From the NCBI GenBank assembly GCA_964371945.1, contig CAYJPA010000091.1, positions 1 through 23,055 on the forward strand: a DNA stretch of 23,055 bases, in the 5' to 3' direction. Below, piece after piece: positions 6,139-14,766 of the stretch. The position numbers were made by a program, and so were the translations under genes. The notes beneath the pieces were generated by a model. It saw only the letters and a program-made list of their open reading frames with translations. It did no database searches and was not told where the DNA came from. This DNA is from CAYJPA01 sp964371945 (GTDB lineage Bacteria; Chloroflexota; Chloroflexia; Thermomicrobiales; UBA6265). Positions within the stretch are counted from its first letter, which is position 1. The number at the start of each line of letters is the position of its first letter.

Positions 6139-7190
6139 TCTCGGGCGGTGCGGTCGGTATCGGCGCGGACTGGCCGATTTGGGGTCATCGTCACGCGACG
6201 AATCTCCTTGCGCAAGCCGTCGCCACTGAACGTATTCGACACGCTTTTTTGATCAGCGGCAGCGAAGGAGTCGGCAAATCAGCACTTGCCATTGCTTTCG
6301 CACAGGCGCTGCTCTGTATGGATCCTTCGCGTCCCGGCTCGCCCTGTGGGGTTTGCCGTTCCTGCAGGAAGATCGCCCGCGGCGTTCACCCGGATGTCCA
6401 GACATTCGGGATCGAATCGCAGACCGTCGCCGCGACGAAGTCGAGCGGGAAGAACACCACCCTCACGATTGAGACCGTTAGGTCACTGGCATCGACAGCG
6501 TTCCTCCGGCCGATGGAAGGACGCTGGCGTGTATCCGTCGTTGACGACGCCGAACTGTTGCAGGAGACCGCCCAGGAAGCGCTCCTCAAAACACTCGAGG
6601 AGCCGCCGCCATTCACCGTGATTTTGTTGTTGGCGAATGATGCGGAACTGCTTTTGCCAACGGTGCGATCTCGTTGTCAACTCATCGAACTGTCGCTGGT
6701 TCCCCGCTCAAAGATCCAGGCGGGACTGGAGTCTCGCGGATTCGACTCCGATCGCGCGGCTGAGCTTGCCGGGGCCGCGAGCGGCGCTCCGGGATGGGCG
6801 ATCCGCGCGGCGGGCAATCCAAAATTGATGGCCGATCGGCTCGATGCCATCAACCGCGCCGTAGGCTGGATTCACGCTTCGCCATTCGAGCGTGTGGTTA
6901 CCGCATTTCGGCTCGGGGATTCGTTCTCCAAACGGCGTCAGGCTGTTTTCCAGGATCTCGAAGTCGTGCTTGGTCTCTGGCGTGATGCGCTACTACTCAA
7001 ATCCGATCTCTTCGGCGCCGTGACTTTTCCAGCGGCGGCGAACGAGCTGACCAGTTCGGTTGGCAATTGGCCGCTCCAGACCATTCACGCTTCACTTCGT
7101 TCCGTACGTCAATGTATCGCCGATCTCGAGGCCAATGCCCGGCCTCGATTGGCGATCGAATCGATGGTGCTTCAATGGCCGATACGCTGA
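6135..7190 (+). CDS. holB: DNA polymerase III clamp loader subunit delta prime
   Basis: AAA+ subunit of the clamp loader that places the beta clamp on DNA. 351 residues, close to the family norm, starting at a GTG that overlaps the previous stop (GTGA). Walker A is GSEGVGKS (42-49). A zinc module follows with C61, C71, C74 and C77. VSVVDDAELL is the Walker B region, TLEEPPP and VRSRCQ (the SRC arginine finger) are typical of delta prime and gamma/tau. The short C-terminal region argues for delta prime rather than DnaX. Walker A is fully intact, so ATP binding is possible, unlike E. coli HolB. It overlaps ricT by 16 nt; holB next to ricT is a familiar arrangement in Gram-positive-type genomes, though tmk is not adjacent here. 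Confidence 0.93.
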   Translation: MISGGAVGIGADWPIWGHRHATNLLAQAVATERIRHAFLISGSEGVGKSALAIAFAQALLCMDPSRPGSPCGVCRSCRKIARGVHPDVQTFGIESQTVAATKSSGKNTTLTIETVRSLASTAFLRPMEGRWRVSVVDDAELLQETAQEALLKTLEEPPPFTVILLLANDAELLLPTVRSRCQLIELSLVPRSKIQAGLESRGFDSDRAAELAGAASGAPGWAIRAAGNPKLMADRLDAINRAVGWIHASPFERVVTAFRLGDSFSKRRQAVFQDLEVVLGLWRDALLLKSDLFGAVTFPAAANELTSSVGNWPLQTIHASLRSVRQCIADLEANARPRLAIESMVLQWPIR

Positions 7191-8425
7191 GCACGCAATT
7201 CAACGAATCTTCAGAGACGACCATTCCCGGCATGCCCAAGACGCTCGATGAAGCGCGCGGCATGGCCCGGCTGCGATTTCGCGAGCGGTTGTCCGCGGGC
7301 GAAAAGATCGGGGATTGCGCCTGTGGCGAGGAGGGGGCCGCCGCGGCGCTCGATTCCTCGAGCTCATCTCGTGTGACCGGGGTTCGATTTCTTGATTCCG
7401 GCCGCACCTATTACTTCGATCCATGCGACTACGCGCTCGAAGCCGGCGACTGGGTTGTCGTCGAAACAAGCCGCGGAAAAGAGGCGGGTCGGGTTATTCT
7501 CGCTCCTCACCAGGTTCGCCAGAACATGCTGCAAGGCGATCTCAAACCGATCCTGCGCAAACTGTCGAACGATGATATCGAGCGCATGAGCAGGCTCAAG
7601 CGAGAAGCCGCGCAGTCGGTGAAGACCTTCGGCGCCAAGATCCGCGAACGCAACCTCCCGATGAAACCGATCAGCGCCGAATACAGCTTCGACGGGTCGC
7701 ATCTGCAGCTCACTTTTTCGTCGTCAGATCGGGTTGATTTCCGGGAGCTGGCCAAAGATCTCTCCGGTTTGTTCCGGTGCCGGGTCGAGCTGCGGCAGGT
7801 CGGGCCGCGCGACGAAGCCAGGCTCCTGGGTGGTGTCGGCCGCTGTGGGCGAACACTCTGTTGTTCATCTTGGCTGCCGGTTTATCCCGAAATTTCGATG
7901 AACATGGCCAAAACGCAGGATTTGCCTCTCAATCCAAGCAAGGTTTCAGGCGTTTGTGGGAGGCTGTTATGTTGCCTCTCCTATGAGAACGACCAGTACC
8001 GGCAAATGAAAGTCGCGATGCCGCGGTTGGGTCAGACGCTGGAAACGCCAGGTGGACCTGGGATGGTCGTTTCGATGCAGATCCTGAAGGATTTGATCAC
8101 GGTGAGACTCGCGGCCGACAACACGGATGTCGTTTTTACGGCCACCGATCTCGGCTACCGCAAACCCGACCCGGACGTCAAAACTGCACCGCTGCCAATT
8201 ACGCCTGCGCAGGCAATGTTGCCGCCGGTCGGAAGGGCGCAGCCTGAACTGGCTAAAATCACACAATCTGTTACCGCAAACGAGCCGGCGGATGACGATG
8301 AAGTCGGAGATGAGCTCGAAGCCACGGCTGGAGAGGAGCAACCGCGTTCGGGCGGTCGACGACGGCGACGCCGTGGGCGCGGATCACGCCGGCGCGGCGA
8401 TGCGCCGCCAACGCCTCAGGCATAA
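7175..8425 (+). CDS. ricT: RicT/YaaT-like PSP1-domain protein with Arg-rich tail
   Basis: In Bacillus, RicT (YaaT) works with RicA and RicF as an Fe-S complex that stimulates RNase Y and mRNA maturation. 416 residues from the ATG at 7175, inside the holB 3' end; an in-frame ATG at 7232 is an alternative. The PSP1 core starts at about VRFLDSGRTYYFDP and includes GDWVVVETSRGKEAGRV. The Cys clusters GRCGRTLCCSSWLP and GVCGRLLCCLSYEN provide the Fe-S ligands, and QDLPLNPSKVSGVCG is strongly conserved. After about residue 330 comes a low-complexity acidic stretch and then a basic tail (GGRRRRRRGRGSRRRG) that could bind RNA; Bacillus YaaT lacks this tail as far as I recall. No RicA or RicF gene is in the window. 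Family is sure; the partners here are unknown. Confidence 0.9.
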   Translation: MADTLSTQFNESSETTIPGMPKTLDEARGMARLRFRERLSAGEKIGDCACGEEGAAAALDSSSSSRVTGVRFLDSGRTYYFDPCDYALEAGDWVVVETSRGKEAGRVILAPHQVRQNMLQGDLKPILRKLSNDDIERMSRLKREAAQSVKTFGAKIRERNLPMKPISAEYSFDGSHLQLTFSSSDRVDFRELAKDLSGLFRCRVELRQVGPRDEARLLGGVGRCGRTLCCSSWLPVYPEISMNMAKTQDLPLNPSKVSGVCGRLLCCLSYENDQYRQMKVAMPRLGQTLETPGGPGMVVSMQILKDLITVRLAADNTDVVFTATDLGYRKPDPDVKTAPLPITPAQAMLPPVGRAQPELAKITQSVTANEPADDDEVGDELEATAGEEQPRSGGRRRRRRGRGSRRRGDAPPTPQA

Positions 8426-8434
8426 GGCAGCGGC

Positions 8435-8752
8435 ATGGCGACGTACCTTGTCATTCACACGCCAATTCCGGATGAAGAAGCGGTTGCTCGCAAACCGAGC
8501 GATCTCCTTGGGCTTGCCAGGGCAGCGACCGAGCCGCGGGCGAATCCGCGCTGGTTGCGCACCTTTTCGCCAGATCTGCATGACGACCGCATCTTCACCT
8601 TCTGGGAGGCGGACAACGCAGCTGAAGTTCAGGCGATGCTCGAACGATTCGGATTCCTGAACGACATGATCGCTGCCCCGATCCGCGTCAGCGAATGGGG
8701 CCCCGTTGATGTGCTCGCGTCCGCGGCGGAACAGAGCCAAGAAATCGACTGA
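8435..8752 (+). CDS. Small conserved hypothetical protein
   Basis: 105 residues starting 9 nt after ricT stops, with an AAGGCAG ribosome binding site, so it is probably the last gene of the holB-ricT run. It begins MATYLVIHTPIP and contains a Trp-rich middle (WLRTFSPDLHDDRIFTFWEA), then an amphipathic helix (EVQAMLERFGF) and a last strand (IRVSEWGPVDV). The strand-helix-strand order and size suggest a small ferredoxin-like alpha+beta fold such as DUF4242 or stress-response dimeric barrels. No catalytic residues, signal peptide or membrane segment are seen. I do not recognise a precise family and assign no function. Confidence 0.7.
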   Translation: MATYLVIHTPIPDEEAVARKPSDLLGLARAATEPRANPRWLRTFSPDLHDDRIFTFWEADNAAEVQAMLERFGFLNDMIAAPIRVSEWGPVDVLASAAEQSQEID

Positions 8753-8786
8753 GCGCTCGTGTCTGGTCTGCCTGAAGTGGCTGCAC

Positions 8787-8795
8787 TGATACAAT
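8787..8795 (+). promoter_or_regulatory. Candidate extended -10 promoter for the Mo hydroxylase gene
   Basis: TGA-TACAAT matches the extended -10 form; no good -35 is present at 17 nt. It lies in the 127-nt gap before the Mo hydroxylase start and would give a leader of about 80 nt. The leader contains a CAAGGG/CCCTTG hairpin (8838-8856), short of the ribosome binding site. A TTGACA at 8799-8804 has no matching -10. Confidence 0.4.
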
Positions 8796-8879
8796 CTCTT
8801 GACAACTGAATTGACCTAGCGGCCTCGTTCAAAGCGGCAAGGGGGCGTTGCCCTTGTAATCCGTGACAAGGAGTTTCTG

Positions 8880-11162
8880 GTGCCTGAGTTGATGACTGTT
8901 GGTCAGCGTCTGAAACGATTCGATTCCCCTCCGAAGCTGACCGGTGTCGAACGCTTTACCGGTGATCTTCGCTTTCCCGGGCAGCTCTACGCGCGCCCGG
9001 TTGGTAGCCCGTATGCCCATGCTCGAATTGTGAGCGTCGATAAATCGGCCGCGCTCGCGATTCCGGGCGTGGTCGCCGTGCTGACCGCCGCCGATCTCCC
9101 GATTCGGCGAGTCGAAGGCGCCGCCCCGACAAAATCGCCACTCGCCAACGAAGAAGTACTTTGGACGGGCCAGTTCGTTGCGCTTGTGCTGGCGACGAGC
9201 GACGCCGCGGCTCTCGACGGGATGGGCGCGGTCGAAGTCGAGTACGAAGAGCTGACAGTGATCGCGACGCTCGACGAAGGGCTTGATCCCGCCTCGTCGC
9301 CAGTTCGTGCGGCCGGCGGCGCTTCCGACAATGCGGAAGCCGGTATGCACAACGCCGACGCGGCCACCAAGGCGGAAGAGGAGCACGAGGTGCTCCCGCC
9401 GAACGTTTCCGGGTCGATCCACTTTCACCGTGGCGATGTCGTTGCCGGTTTCGCCGAAGCGGATGAGATCGTCGAATTGACCTTCAATTCGCTGACGGTT
9501 CACCAAGGCTACATCGAAACCCAGGCCTGCCTCGTGAACATCGATCCGCTCGGCCATCTCGATGTCTACACCAGCACCCAGGCGGCGTTTTATTGCCGCA
9601 ATCGAGTATCGGAAACGGTTGGGATTCCGGTGCACAACATCAACGTGCACCCGATGCCGGTCGGCGGCGGTTTCGGCGGCAAGTTTGTGCTGATCGAGCC
9701 GATCGTGGCGGCGGCGGCTGTCGCCGTGAAGCGGCCGGTGCTGTTCCAGTACACCCGGATGGAAGATTTCATGACTGGAAACCCGGCTCCCGATTGCCGG
9801 ATTCAGCTCAAAGTAGGCGCAAAGCGTGACGGCACACTGACCGCGCTGAAAGGGCGAACCGAGTTCGATAGCGGCGCGTTCGCGGGGTCTCCGATGCAGA
9901 TTGGGTCGATCCTGATGGGCGGTTACTACCGGGTCGAGAACCTCGATATCCGTGGCTACGAAATCCTGACCCATAAGGCTGCCGCGGGGGCATACCGCGC
10001 TCCGGGCGCGCAACAAGGCACGTACGCGATCGAGTCGGTCATGGACGAGCTTGCGCACAGGCTCAATCTCGATCCGATCGAGTTCCGGCTGAAGAACTGC
10101 GTGGTCGAAGGCGATCCCCGGCCGAACGGCGCGCTGTGGCCACGGATTGGGCTCAAAGAGACGTTGCAAGCGCTGCAGATGCATCCGCGCTGGCAAAACC
10201 GTGAGGCGTCGCGCAAGGCCGGACGCGGTGTCGGACTCGCGATCGGCGGCTGGCCGGGCGGCGTCGAACCGGCGACCGCGGTGTGCCGGTTGGACCACGA
10301 TGGAACATTGACGGTCGTGCTCGGATCGGTCGATCTTAATGGCACGAACACGACCTTTTCACAGATCGCCGCGGAATCGTTTGGAATGCCTGCCGATCGC
10401 ATTCATGTGACTACCGCGTCGACCGATGGCGCGCCGTACGCGGGTGGCACCGGCGGATCAAAGGTGACCTATACGGTTGGGCCGGCTGTGCAAAAGGCTG
10501 CCGAAGAAGCCAAAGCGCAAATCCTCGCGATCGCGGCGCAGCAGCTCGAGGCCGCGGTCGATGATCTCGAGCTCGAAAATGGCGCGGTTCACGTCAAGGG
10601 CGTGCCGACGTCGTCGATCACGCTCAAGCAGATCGCCCAGATGTCGATGTCGTTTGGGGCCAAGTACGAACCGGTTTATGGCCGGGGATCGACCGCGATC
10701 ACACTCGGCGCCCCAGGCTTTGCCGCGCACATCGCCGAGGTTGAGGTCGATGAGGCAACCGGCGAAACGCGCGTGACCAACTATGTCGCCGTGCAGGACG
10801 TAGGGTTTGCTATCAATCCCGCATTGGTCGAAGGCCAGATTCACGGCGGCGTCGTTCAGGGGCTCGGTTGGGCGCTGTACGAAGGGCTTGCGTTCGACGC
10901 TGACGGGCAATTGCTGACCGCCAGTTTGATGGATTACGCCCTGCCGAAGGCGAATACGATACCGGAGATCGATGTCCTTCTGGTCGAGGTTCCATCGGAG
11001 CTCGGCGCATATGGCTCCAAGGGAGCCGGCGAACCGCCGGCGATCCCTGGGCCGGCGGCGGTCGCGAATGCGATTCGAGACATAACCGGCGCCCGCGTGA
11101 CCGACCTTCCGATGAGACCGCAAACCATTGCCGCGGCGATGATGGGCCTCAACGGACACTAG
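8880..11162 (+). CDS. Xanthine dehydrogenase-family molybdenum hydroxylase, large subunit
   Basis: Molybdopterin-binding catalytic subunit of the xanthine oxidase superfamily, which hydroxylates heterocycles or aldehydes using water. 760 residues from a GTG with AAGGAG 7 nt upstream. The N-terminal a/b-hammerhead domain covers FDSPPKLTGVERFTGDL to about VEYEEL. An unusual Ala/Glu-rich linker follows (about 140-175). Then come the Mo-binding motifs: GGGFGGK (about 261-267), GAYRAPGA (about 369-376), GGTGGSKVTY (about 522) and GSKGAGEPP with the catalytic Glu (about 717). GAYRAPGA differs from the CO-dehydrogenase form I loop (AYRCSFR), so it is not a CO dehydrogenase. The usual FAD (CoxM) and 2Fe-2S (CoxS) subunits are not in the window. 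The next gene, 33 nt on, is DDAH-like. Substrate unknown. Confidence 0.92.
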   Translation: MPELMTVGQRLKRFDSPPKLTGVERFTGDLRFPGQLYARPVGSPYAHARIVSVDKSAALAIPGVVAVLTAADLPIRRVEGAAPTKSPLANEEVLWTGQFVALVLATSDAAALDGMGAVEVEYEELTVIATLDEGLDPASSPVRAAGGASDNAEAGMHNADAATKAEEEHEVLPPNVSGSIHFHRGDVVAGFAEADEIVELTFNSLTVHQGYIETQACLVNIDPLGHLDVYTSTQAAFYCRNRVSETVGIPVHNINVHPMPVGGGFGGKFVLIEPIVAAAAVAVKRPVLFQYTRMEDFMTGNPAPDCRIQLKVGAKRDGTLTALKGRTEFDSGAFAGSPMQIGSILMGGYYRVENLDIRGYEILTHKAAAGAYRAPGAQQGTYAIESVMDELAHRLNLDPIEFRLKNCVVEGDPRPNGALWPRIGLKETLQALQMHPRWQNREASRKAGRGVGLAIGGWPGGVEPATAVCRLDHDGTLTVVLGSVDLNGTNTTFSQIAAESFGMPADRIHVTTASTDGAPYAGGTGGSKVTYTVGPAVQKAAEEAKAQILAIAAQQLEAAVDDLELENGAVHVKGVPTSSITLKQIAQMSMSFGAKYEPVYGRGSTAITLGAPGFAAHIAEVEVDEATGETRVTNYVAVQDVGFAINPALVEGQIHGGVVQGLGWALYEGLAFDADGQLLTASLMDYALPKANTIPEIDVLLVEVPSELGAYGSKGAGEPPAIPGPAAVANAIRDITGARVTDLPMRPQTIAAAMMGLNGH

Positions 11163-11195
11163 GACGAGCAGCAGATCGTTCGCGAGGGTTGATCG

Positions 11196-12161
11196 ATGGT
11201 TGTGCAGTCGCCTGTTTCAACATCGTTGTCAGCGGCGTATGGCGGCGGAAAGTGGTCTCAACGGACCGCCACCATGCGCGAAGACATGCCGCTCTGGTGG
11301 GGTGATTGGGGCTCCTCGTCGGAGTGCGGCACTTTGCGTGCTGTCCTCTTGAGACGTCCCGGACCAGAACTGGATGCGATCGAGGATTTCGACGCGGTCC
11401 AGATGCGGGCCGATCTGAATCCCGGCTTGGCTCGCGCCCAACACGATGACTTGGTTGAAGCGTATAGGTCCCACGGCGTCGCCGTTCATTTGATCGAGAA
11501 CGGGCGGCTCGACAAGCCGAACTCCTTTTTCATACGCGATCTGATGTTGATGACGCCCGAGGGGGCAATCATCACCCGCCCGGCGTCCAACGTTCGCGCC
11601 GGTGAGGAACGGTTTGTTGCCGAAGCGCTCGGGCAGATCGGCGTGCCGATTCTGATGACCGTCCATGGTGGTGGAACCTTCGAAGGCGCGGATGTTTCCT
11701 GGGTGGACAGGGATCTTTGTTTCCTGGCCGAGGGACTCAGGACTAATGAAGAGGGAGCCAATCAAGTTGAGCGGATGCTCCGCGAGATTGGCGTGAAGGA
11801 GGTCGTCCGGGTTGGATTGCCTTATGGGGCGATGCATCTCGACGGCCTGCTGAACCTTCTCGATCGCGATCTAGCGGTCATTTGGCCTCGACGAACGCCG
11901 TACAAGATCGTGCAAACGCTTCGGGAACGCGGACTTCGGTTCATTGAGATCGAGGACGAAGTCACAGCCCAGAACTGTCTGCCGCTCAATTTCGTCGCGC
12001 TCGCGCCCGGTCATGTCTTGATGCCGGCCGGCGGCGATCTCATGAAAGCCAAGTACGAGGAAGCAGGCGTCACTTGCCACACGGTTGAGATCGGAGAGCT
12101 GATTAAGGCCGGAGGCGGCATCCACTGCATGACCGGCTTTCTGAAACGCGACGATCTGTAA
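11196..12161 (+). CDS. Amidinotransferase-fold hydrolase (DDAH/arginine deiminase-like)
   Basis: Pentein-fold enzyme that attacks guanidino carbons through a Cys-His pair; relatives include arginine deiminase and dimethylarginine dimethylaminohydrolase. 321 residues. Motifs: FIRDLMLMTPEGAII, GGGTFEGADVSWVD, the catalytic His in GAMHLDGLLN (about 213) and the nucleophile in GGGIHCMTGFLKRD (Cys about 311) near the C-terminus. The size is closer to DDAH-like proteins than to the about 400-residue arginine deiminases, and no other arginine-fermentation genes are nearby. The ATG at 11196 has a CGAGGG site upstream; an internal ATG at 11274 (MREDMPLWWGDWG) is possible because the first 26 residues are low in complexity. 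It lies 33 nt after the Mo hydroxylase and 25 nt before recN. Substrate not determinable. Confidence 0.85.
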   Translation: MVVQSPVSTSLSAAYGGGKWSQRTATMREDMPLWWGDWGSSSECGTLRAVLLRRPGPELDAIEDFDAVQMRADLNPGLARAQHDDLVEAYRSHGVAVHLIENGRLDKPNSFFIRDLMLMTPEGAIITRPASNVRAGEERFVAEALGQIGVPILMTVHGGGTFEGADVSWVDRDLCFLAEGLRTNEEGANQVERMLREIGVKEVVRVGLPYGAMHLDGLLNLLDRDLAVIWPRRTPYKIVQTLRERGLRFIEIEDEVTAQNCLPLNFVALAPGHVLMPAGGDLMKAKYEEAGVTCHTVEIGELIKAGGGIHCMTGFLKRDDL

Positions 12162-12186
12162 GCATGAGATGCCAAGTTGCAGACCA

Positions 12187-13947
12187 ATGCTGACCGAGCT
12201 CGTCATTCGGGATTTCGCGATCATCGATGAGCTCCGGATTTCGTTCGAACCGGGGCTCAATGTGTTGACCGGCGAAACCGGTGCGGGCAAGTCGATCATC
12301 ATTGATGCGCTCGGCGCGGTATTGGGCGAGCGGATCGGTCCCGACGTGGTCCGATCCGGCGCCAAAGCGGCAATGGTCGAGGCGATCTTCGACATCTCAT
12401 GCCTCGGGAGTCGGAGCGCCCTCACCCAATTCGCGACCGAGCTCGGAATCGATCTCGATGAAGGCACGCTCATTCTCGCTCGCGAGGTCGCCGCGGGGGG
12501 CCGCAGCACCGCGCGGATCAATGGCCGGGCGACGACGGCTGGCAGCTTGAATCGGGCCGGCGCTCTGCTGGTCGATATCCATGGGCAAAGCGATCATCTC
12601 TCGCTGCTCCATCAGCACGAGCACCTCAATGTGCTCGACCGCTTCGCCGGCACTATCGCGGATAGACAAGCGTTCGCGGAGATCGTTCACCAATTGCGAG
12701 ACGTGCGTCGCTCGATCGATTCGCTAGTTCGTGGCGCGCGAGAGCGAGAACGCCGGATCGATCTGCTCTCATTTCAGGTTTCCGAGATTGAAGAGGCAAA
12801 TCTCGAGCCAATTGAAGATGAAAGACTGAGCTCCGAGCGCGATGTGCTGATGAACGCCGAGCGGCTTGCGGCCGAAGCGGTGCTTGCGCACGCTTTGCTG
12901 GCTGGATCGGAGATCGACGGCGAAGAATCTCCATCGGCGATCGAGATCCTTCAGCGGGCGTCGGCGCAGGTTGACGCGATCGCCCTCGTCGATGCGTCGA
13001 TGAATGCAACCGCCGAGCGATTGCGTGACGCGCTCTTTGCGCTCGAGGATGCCGTCTCGGAGACCCGTGATTATCGCGACCGGATAGAAGCCAACCCGGC
13101 ACGGCTTGAGGCGGTCGATGAACGCCTCGATCTCATCCGCAAGTTGAAGCGGAAGTATGGTGAGTCGATCGGTGATGTCATCGCCTACGGCGTCGAAGCA
13201 TCGGTCGAGCTTGCCAAACTGACCGGCGGTGAAATGGACGCGGCCGTGCTGCTGGAACGGGAAGCCCAGCTCCTCGACGAGATCGCGGGGTTGGGTACTG
13301 TTCTTTCGGGGAAACGGTCACAGGCCGCGCGGCGGCTCGAGCAAGGCGTCGAGTCCGCGATTGCGGAGCTGAATATGGGCCGCTCACGATTCGCTGTCAG
13401 CATCGAGCAGCGGGAATCGACAGAAGGCGCATTGTTTGGAGATGGGCGTCGAGTCGGGTTCGATGAGACCGGACTTGACCGGGTCGAATTCATGCTGGCA
13501 GCTAACGCCGGCGAGTCACTGAAGCCGCTTGCCAGAGTCGCCTCGGGCGGGGAAATGGCCCGGCTCATGTTGGCGTTGAAGTCGATTCTGGCAATCGCCG
13601 ACGAAACGCCGACATTAGTTTTCGACGAGGTCGATGTCGGGGTCGGCGGCCGCTCCGGACAGGTCGTCGGCGAGAAACTCTGGGGTCTGACGCGCGAGCA
13701 CCAGGTGATCGTGATTACTCATCTTCCGCAGATTGCGGCGTTTGCCGAGTCTCATTACAGGATTACCAAAGCGGAACGATCCGGCCGGACGGTTTCGAAT
13801 GTTGTGCTAATCGACGGCGAGGAACGAATCGACGAGATCGCCGCGATGGTCGACGGCGAGCCTGTTACCTCAGCCGCCCGCGAGAACGCACGCCAGATGG
13901 TCGAACGGGTCTCCGCGTGGAAGGCCAGTGCTGGCATTGCCGCTTGA
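12187..13947 (+). CDS. recN: DNA repair protein RecN
   Basis: SMC-like ATPase recruited early to double-strand breaks. 586 residues from the ATG at 12187; the start fits the family N-terminus (MLTELVIRDFAIIDE) although the ribosome binding site is weak, and an in-frame ATG 18 nt earlier would add an atypical peptide. Walker A is GETGAGKS (28-36). RecN-specific LVDIHGQSDHLSLL follows. The central 160-400 region is rich in Glu/Leu/Arg heptads, consistent with a coiled coil broken at the middle. The ABC signature ASGGEMAR (about 451), Walker B TLVFDEVDVGVGG (about 475-488) and VIVITHLPQIAAFA close the head domain. It is downstream of the DDAH-like gene with 25 nt between. No LexA-like box was seen upstream, and the gene may be co-transcribed from the Mo hydroxylase promoter. 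Confidence 0.96.
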   Translation: MLTELVIRDFAIIDELRISFEPGLNVLTGETGAGKSIIIDALGAVLGERIGPDVVRSGAKAAMVEAIFDISCLGSRSALTQFATELGIDLDEGTLILAREVAAGGRSTARINGRATTAGSLNRAGALLVDIHGQSDHLSLLHQHEHLNVLDRFAGTIADRQAFAEIVHQLRDVRRSIDSLVRGARERERRIDLLSFQVSEIEEANLEPIEDERLSSERDVLMNAERLAAEAVLAHALLAGSEIDGEESPSAIEILQRASAQVDAIALVDASMNATAERLRDALFALEDAVSETRDYRDRIEANPARLEAVDERLDLIRKLKRKYGESIGDVIAYGVEASVELAKLTGGEMDAAVLLEREAQLLDEIAGLGTVLSGKRSQAARRLEQGVESAIAELNMGRSRFAVSIEQRESTEGALFGDGRRVGFDETGLDRVEFMLAANAGESLKPLARVASGGEMARLMLALKSILAIADETPTLVFDEVDVGVGGRSGQVVGEKLWGLTREHQVIVITHLPQIAAFAESHYRITKAERSGRTVSNVVLIDGEERIDEIAAMVDGEPVTSAARENARQMVERVSAWKASAGIAA

Positions 13948-14028
13948 TTGACGATTCAAAGAGCTGCCACGCGCGGAGATCATACTCGTGGCGGTATTCG
14001 GAACGGATTCGGTCCGTGGGGTGTGCCG

Positions 14029-14034
14029 TATACT
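14029..14034 (+). promoter_or_regulatory. Candidate -10 element before ybaB
   Basis: TATACT in the 179-nt recN-ybaB gap, about 93 nt before the ybaB start. No good -35 hexamer stands at 16-18 nt. A small hairpin ACGGA-TTCGG-TCCGT lies just upstream at 14002-14016. Nothing else is recognised in the gap. Confidence 0.3.
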
Positions 14035-14126
14035 CCTGTCGCTGCTTCGTGGTGGCTGCTAATACCGAAAATCGTGATCCGATGGCTCCAATCGGGCTGA
14101 ATTCAAGGCAACTCAGGAGATGAACA

Positions 14127-14432
14127 ATGACTGGTCTCAACATGAAAATGGTCCAGCAGATGCAGACCAAGATGATGAAGATTCAGCAAGAGTTGGCTGA
14201 TGCCGTTCTCGAGGGAACTGCCGGCGGCGGAGTCGTTAAGGTCACGGTGAACGGTCAGCGAGAGTTCCAGGGAATCAAGATCGATCCGAGCGCGGTCGAT
14301 CCCGACGATGTCGAAATGCTCGAGGACTTGATCGGCGCCGCGATCACCGATGCCATGGAAAAGGCGGCTGCCCTCAGCGAACAACGCATGGGTGCCCTTA
14401 CCGGCGGGATGAAGATTCCTGGTCTGACATAG
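14127..14432 (+). CDS. YbaB/EbfC nucleoid-associated protein
   Basis: Small dimeric DNA-binding protein of the YbaB/EbfC family, linked to nucleoid structure. 101 residues, the usual size. The N-terminal helix is Met/Gln-rich (MKMVQQMQTKMMKIQQELAD). Then come the family strands GTAGGGVVKVTVNGQREFQGIKIDPSAVDPDDVEML in order, and a C-terminal helix ending before GGMKIPGL. The start has CTCAGGAG upstream with an ATGA in the spacer. In many bacteria ybaB sits between dnaX and recR; here it lies between recN and a DUF951 gene and neither dnaX nor recR is in the window. Confidence 0.93.
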   Translation: MTGLNMKMVQQMQTKMMKIQQELADAVLEGTAGGGVVKVTVNGQREFQGIKIDPSAVDPDDVEMLEDLIGAAITDAMEKAAALSEQRMGALTGGMKIPGLT

Positions 14433-14478
14433 CGTTCAGCAGGGACGGCAGACAGCCGGTGGCGCCGCGGGGTGGCCG

Positions 14479-14766
14479 ATGAGGTTGCGCAAAGGTGGAC
14501 CGCTCCAGGTCTACATCGACGATGTCGTTCGCCTGCGGAAACCGCATCCTTGCGGCAGCTTCGAATGGACGGTGGTCCGGCTCGGCGCCGACATCGGTCT
14601 GCGCTGTCACGGTTGCTCACGAAAGGTCTTGCTTCCGCGGCGCGAGCTTGAGCGGCGACTGAAGACCTTCGTTTCGCGGGGACCCGGTTTCGAGCAGGAC
14701 GCCATCGTTATTGCCGCGGCCGATGCTGAGGAGTCGACTGACCCGGCGGCGGATCGAATGGTATGA
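14479..14766 (+). CDS. DUF951 family small zinc-ribbon-like protein
   Basis: 95 residues. The core VVRLRKPHPCGSFEWTVV-RLGADIGLRCHGCSRKVLLPR (residues about 16-55) matches the DUF951 family, whose consensus is a D-V-x-x-K-K-P-H-P-C-G start and a C-x-x-C pair. The three Cys (PHPCG and CHGC) and the His make a likely metal site and suggest nucleic acid contact, but no function is established that I know of. This copy carries a C-terminal extension of about 35 residues rich in Ala/Asp beyond the usual 60-70. The start is 46 nt after ybaB; the stop overlaps the MFS start (ATGA at 14763-14766), so these are translationally coupled. Confidence 0.88.
   Translation: MRLRKGGPLQVYIDDVVRLRKPHPCGSFEWTVVRLGADIGLRCHGCSRKVLLPRRELERRLKTFVSRGPGFEQDAIVIAAADAEESTDPAADRMV

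Noticed and set aside
8799..8804. TTGACA before the Mo hydroxylase as a -35 element
   Set aside because: The bases 16-18 nt downstream (GGCCTC region) have no -10 likeness. The extended -10 at 8787-8795 is a better candidate.
8829..10298. A 489-codon open frame on the minus strand opposite the Mo hydroxylase
   Set aside because: It is rich in His/Arg/Asp with no family motif and lies fully antisense to a gene with intact catalytic motifs. It is a high-GC shadow frame.
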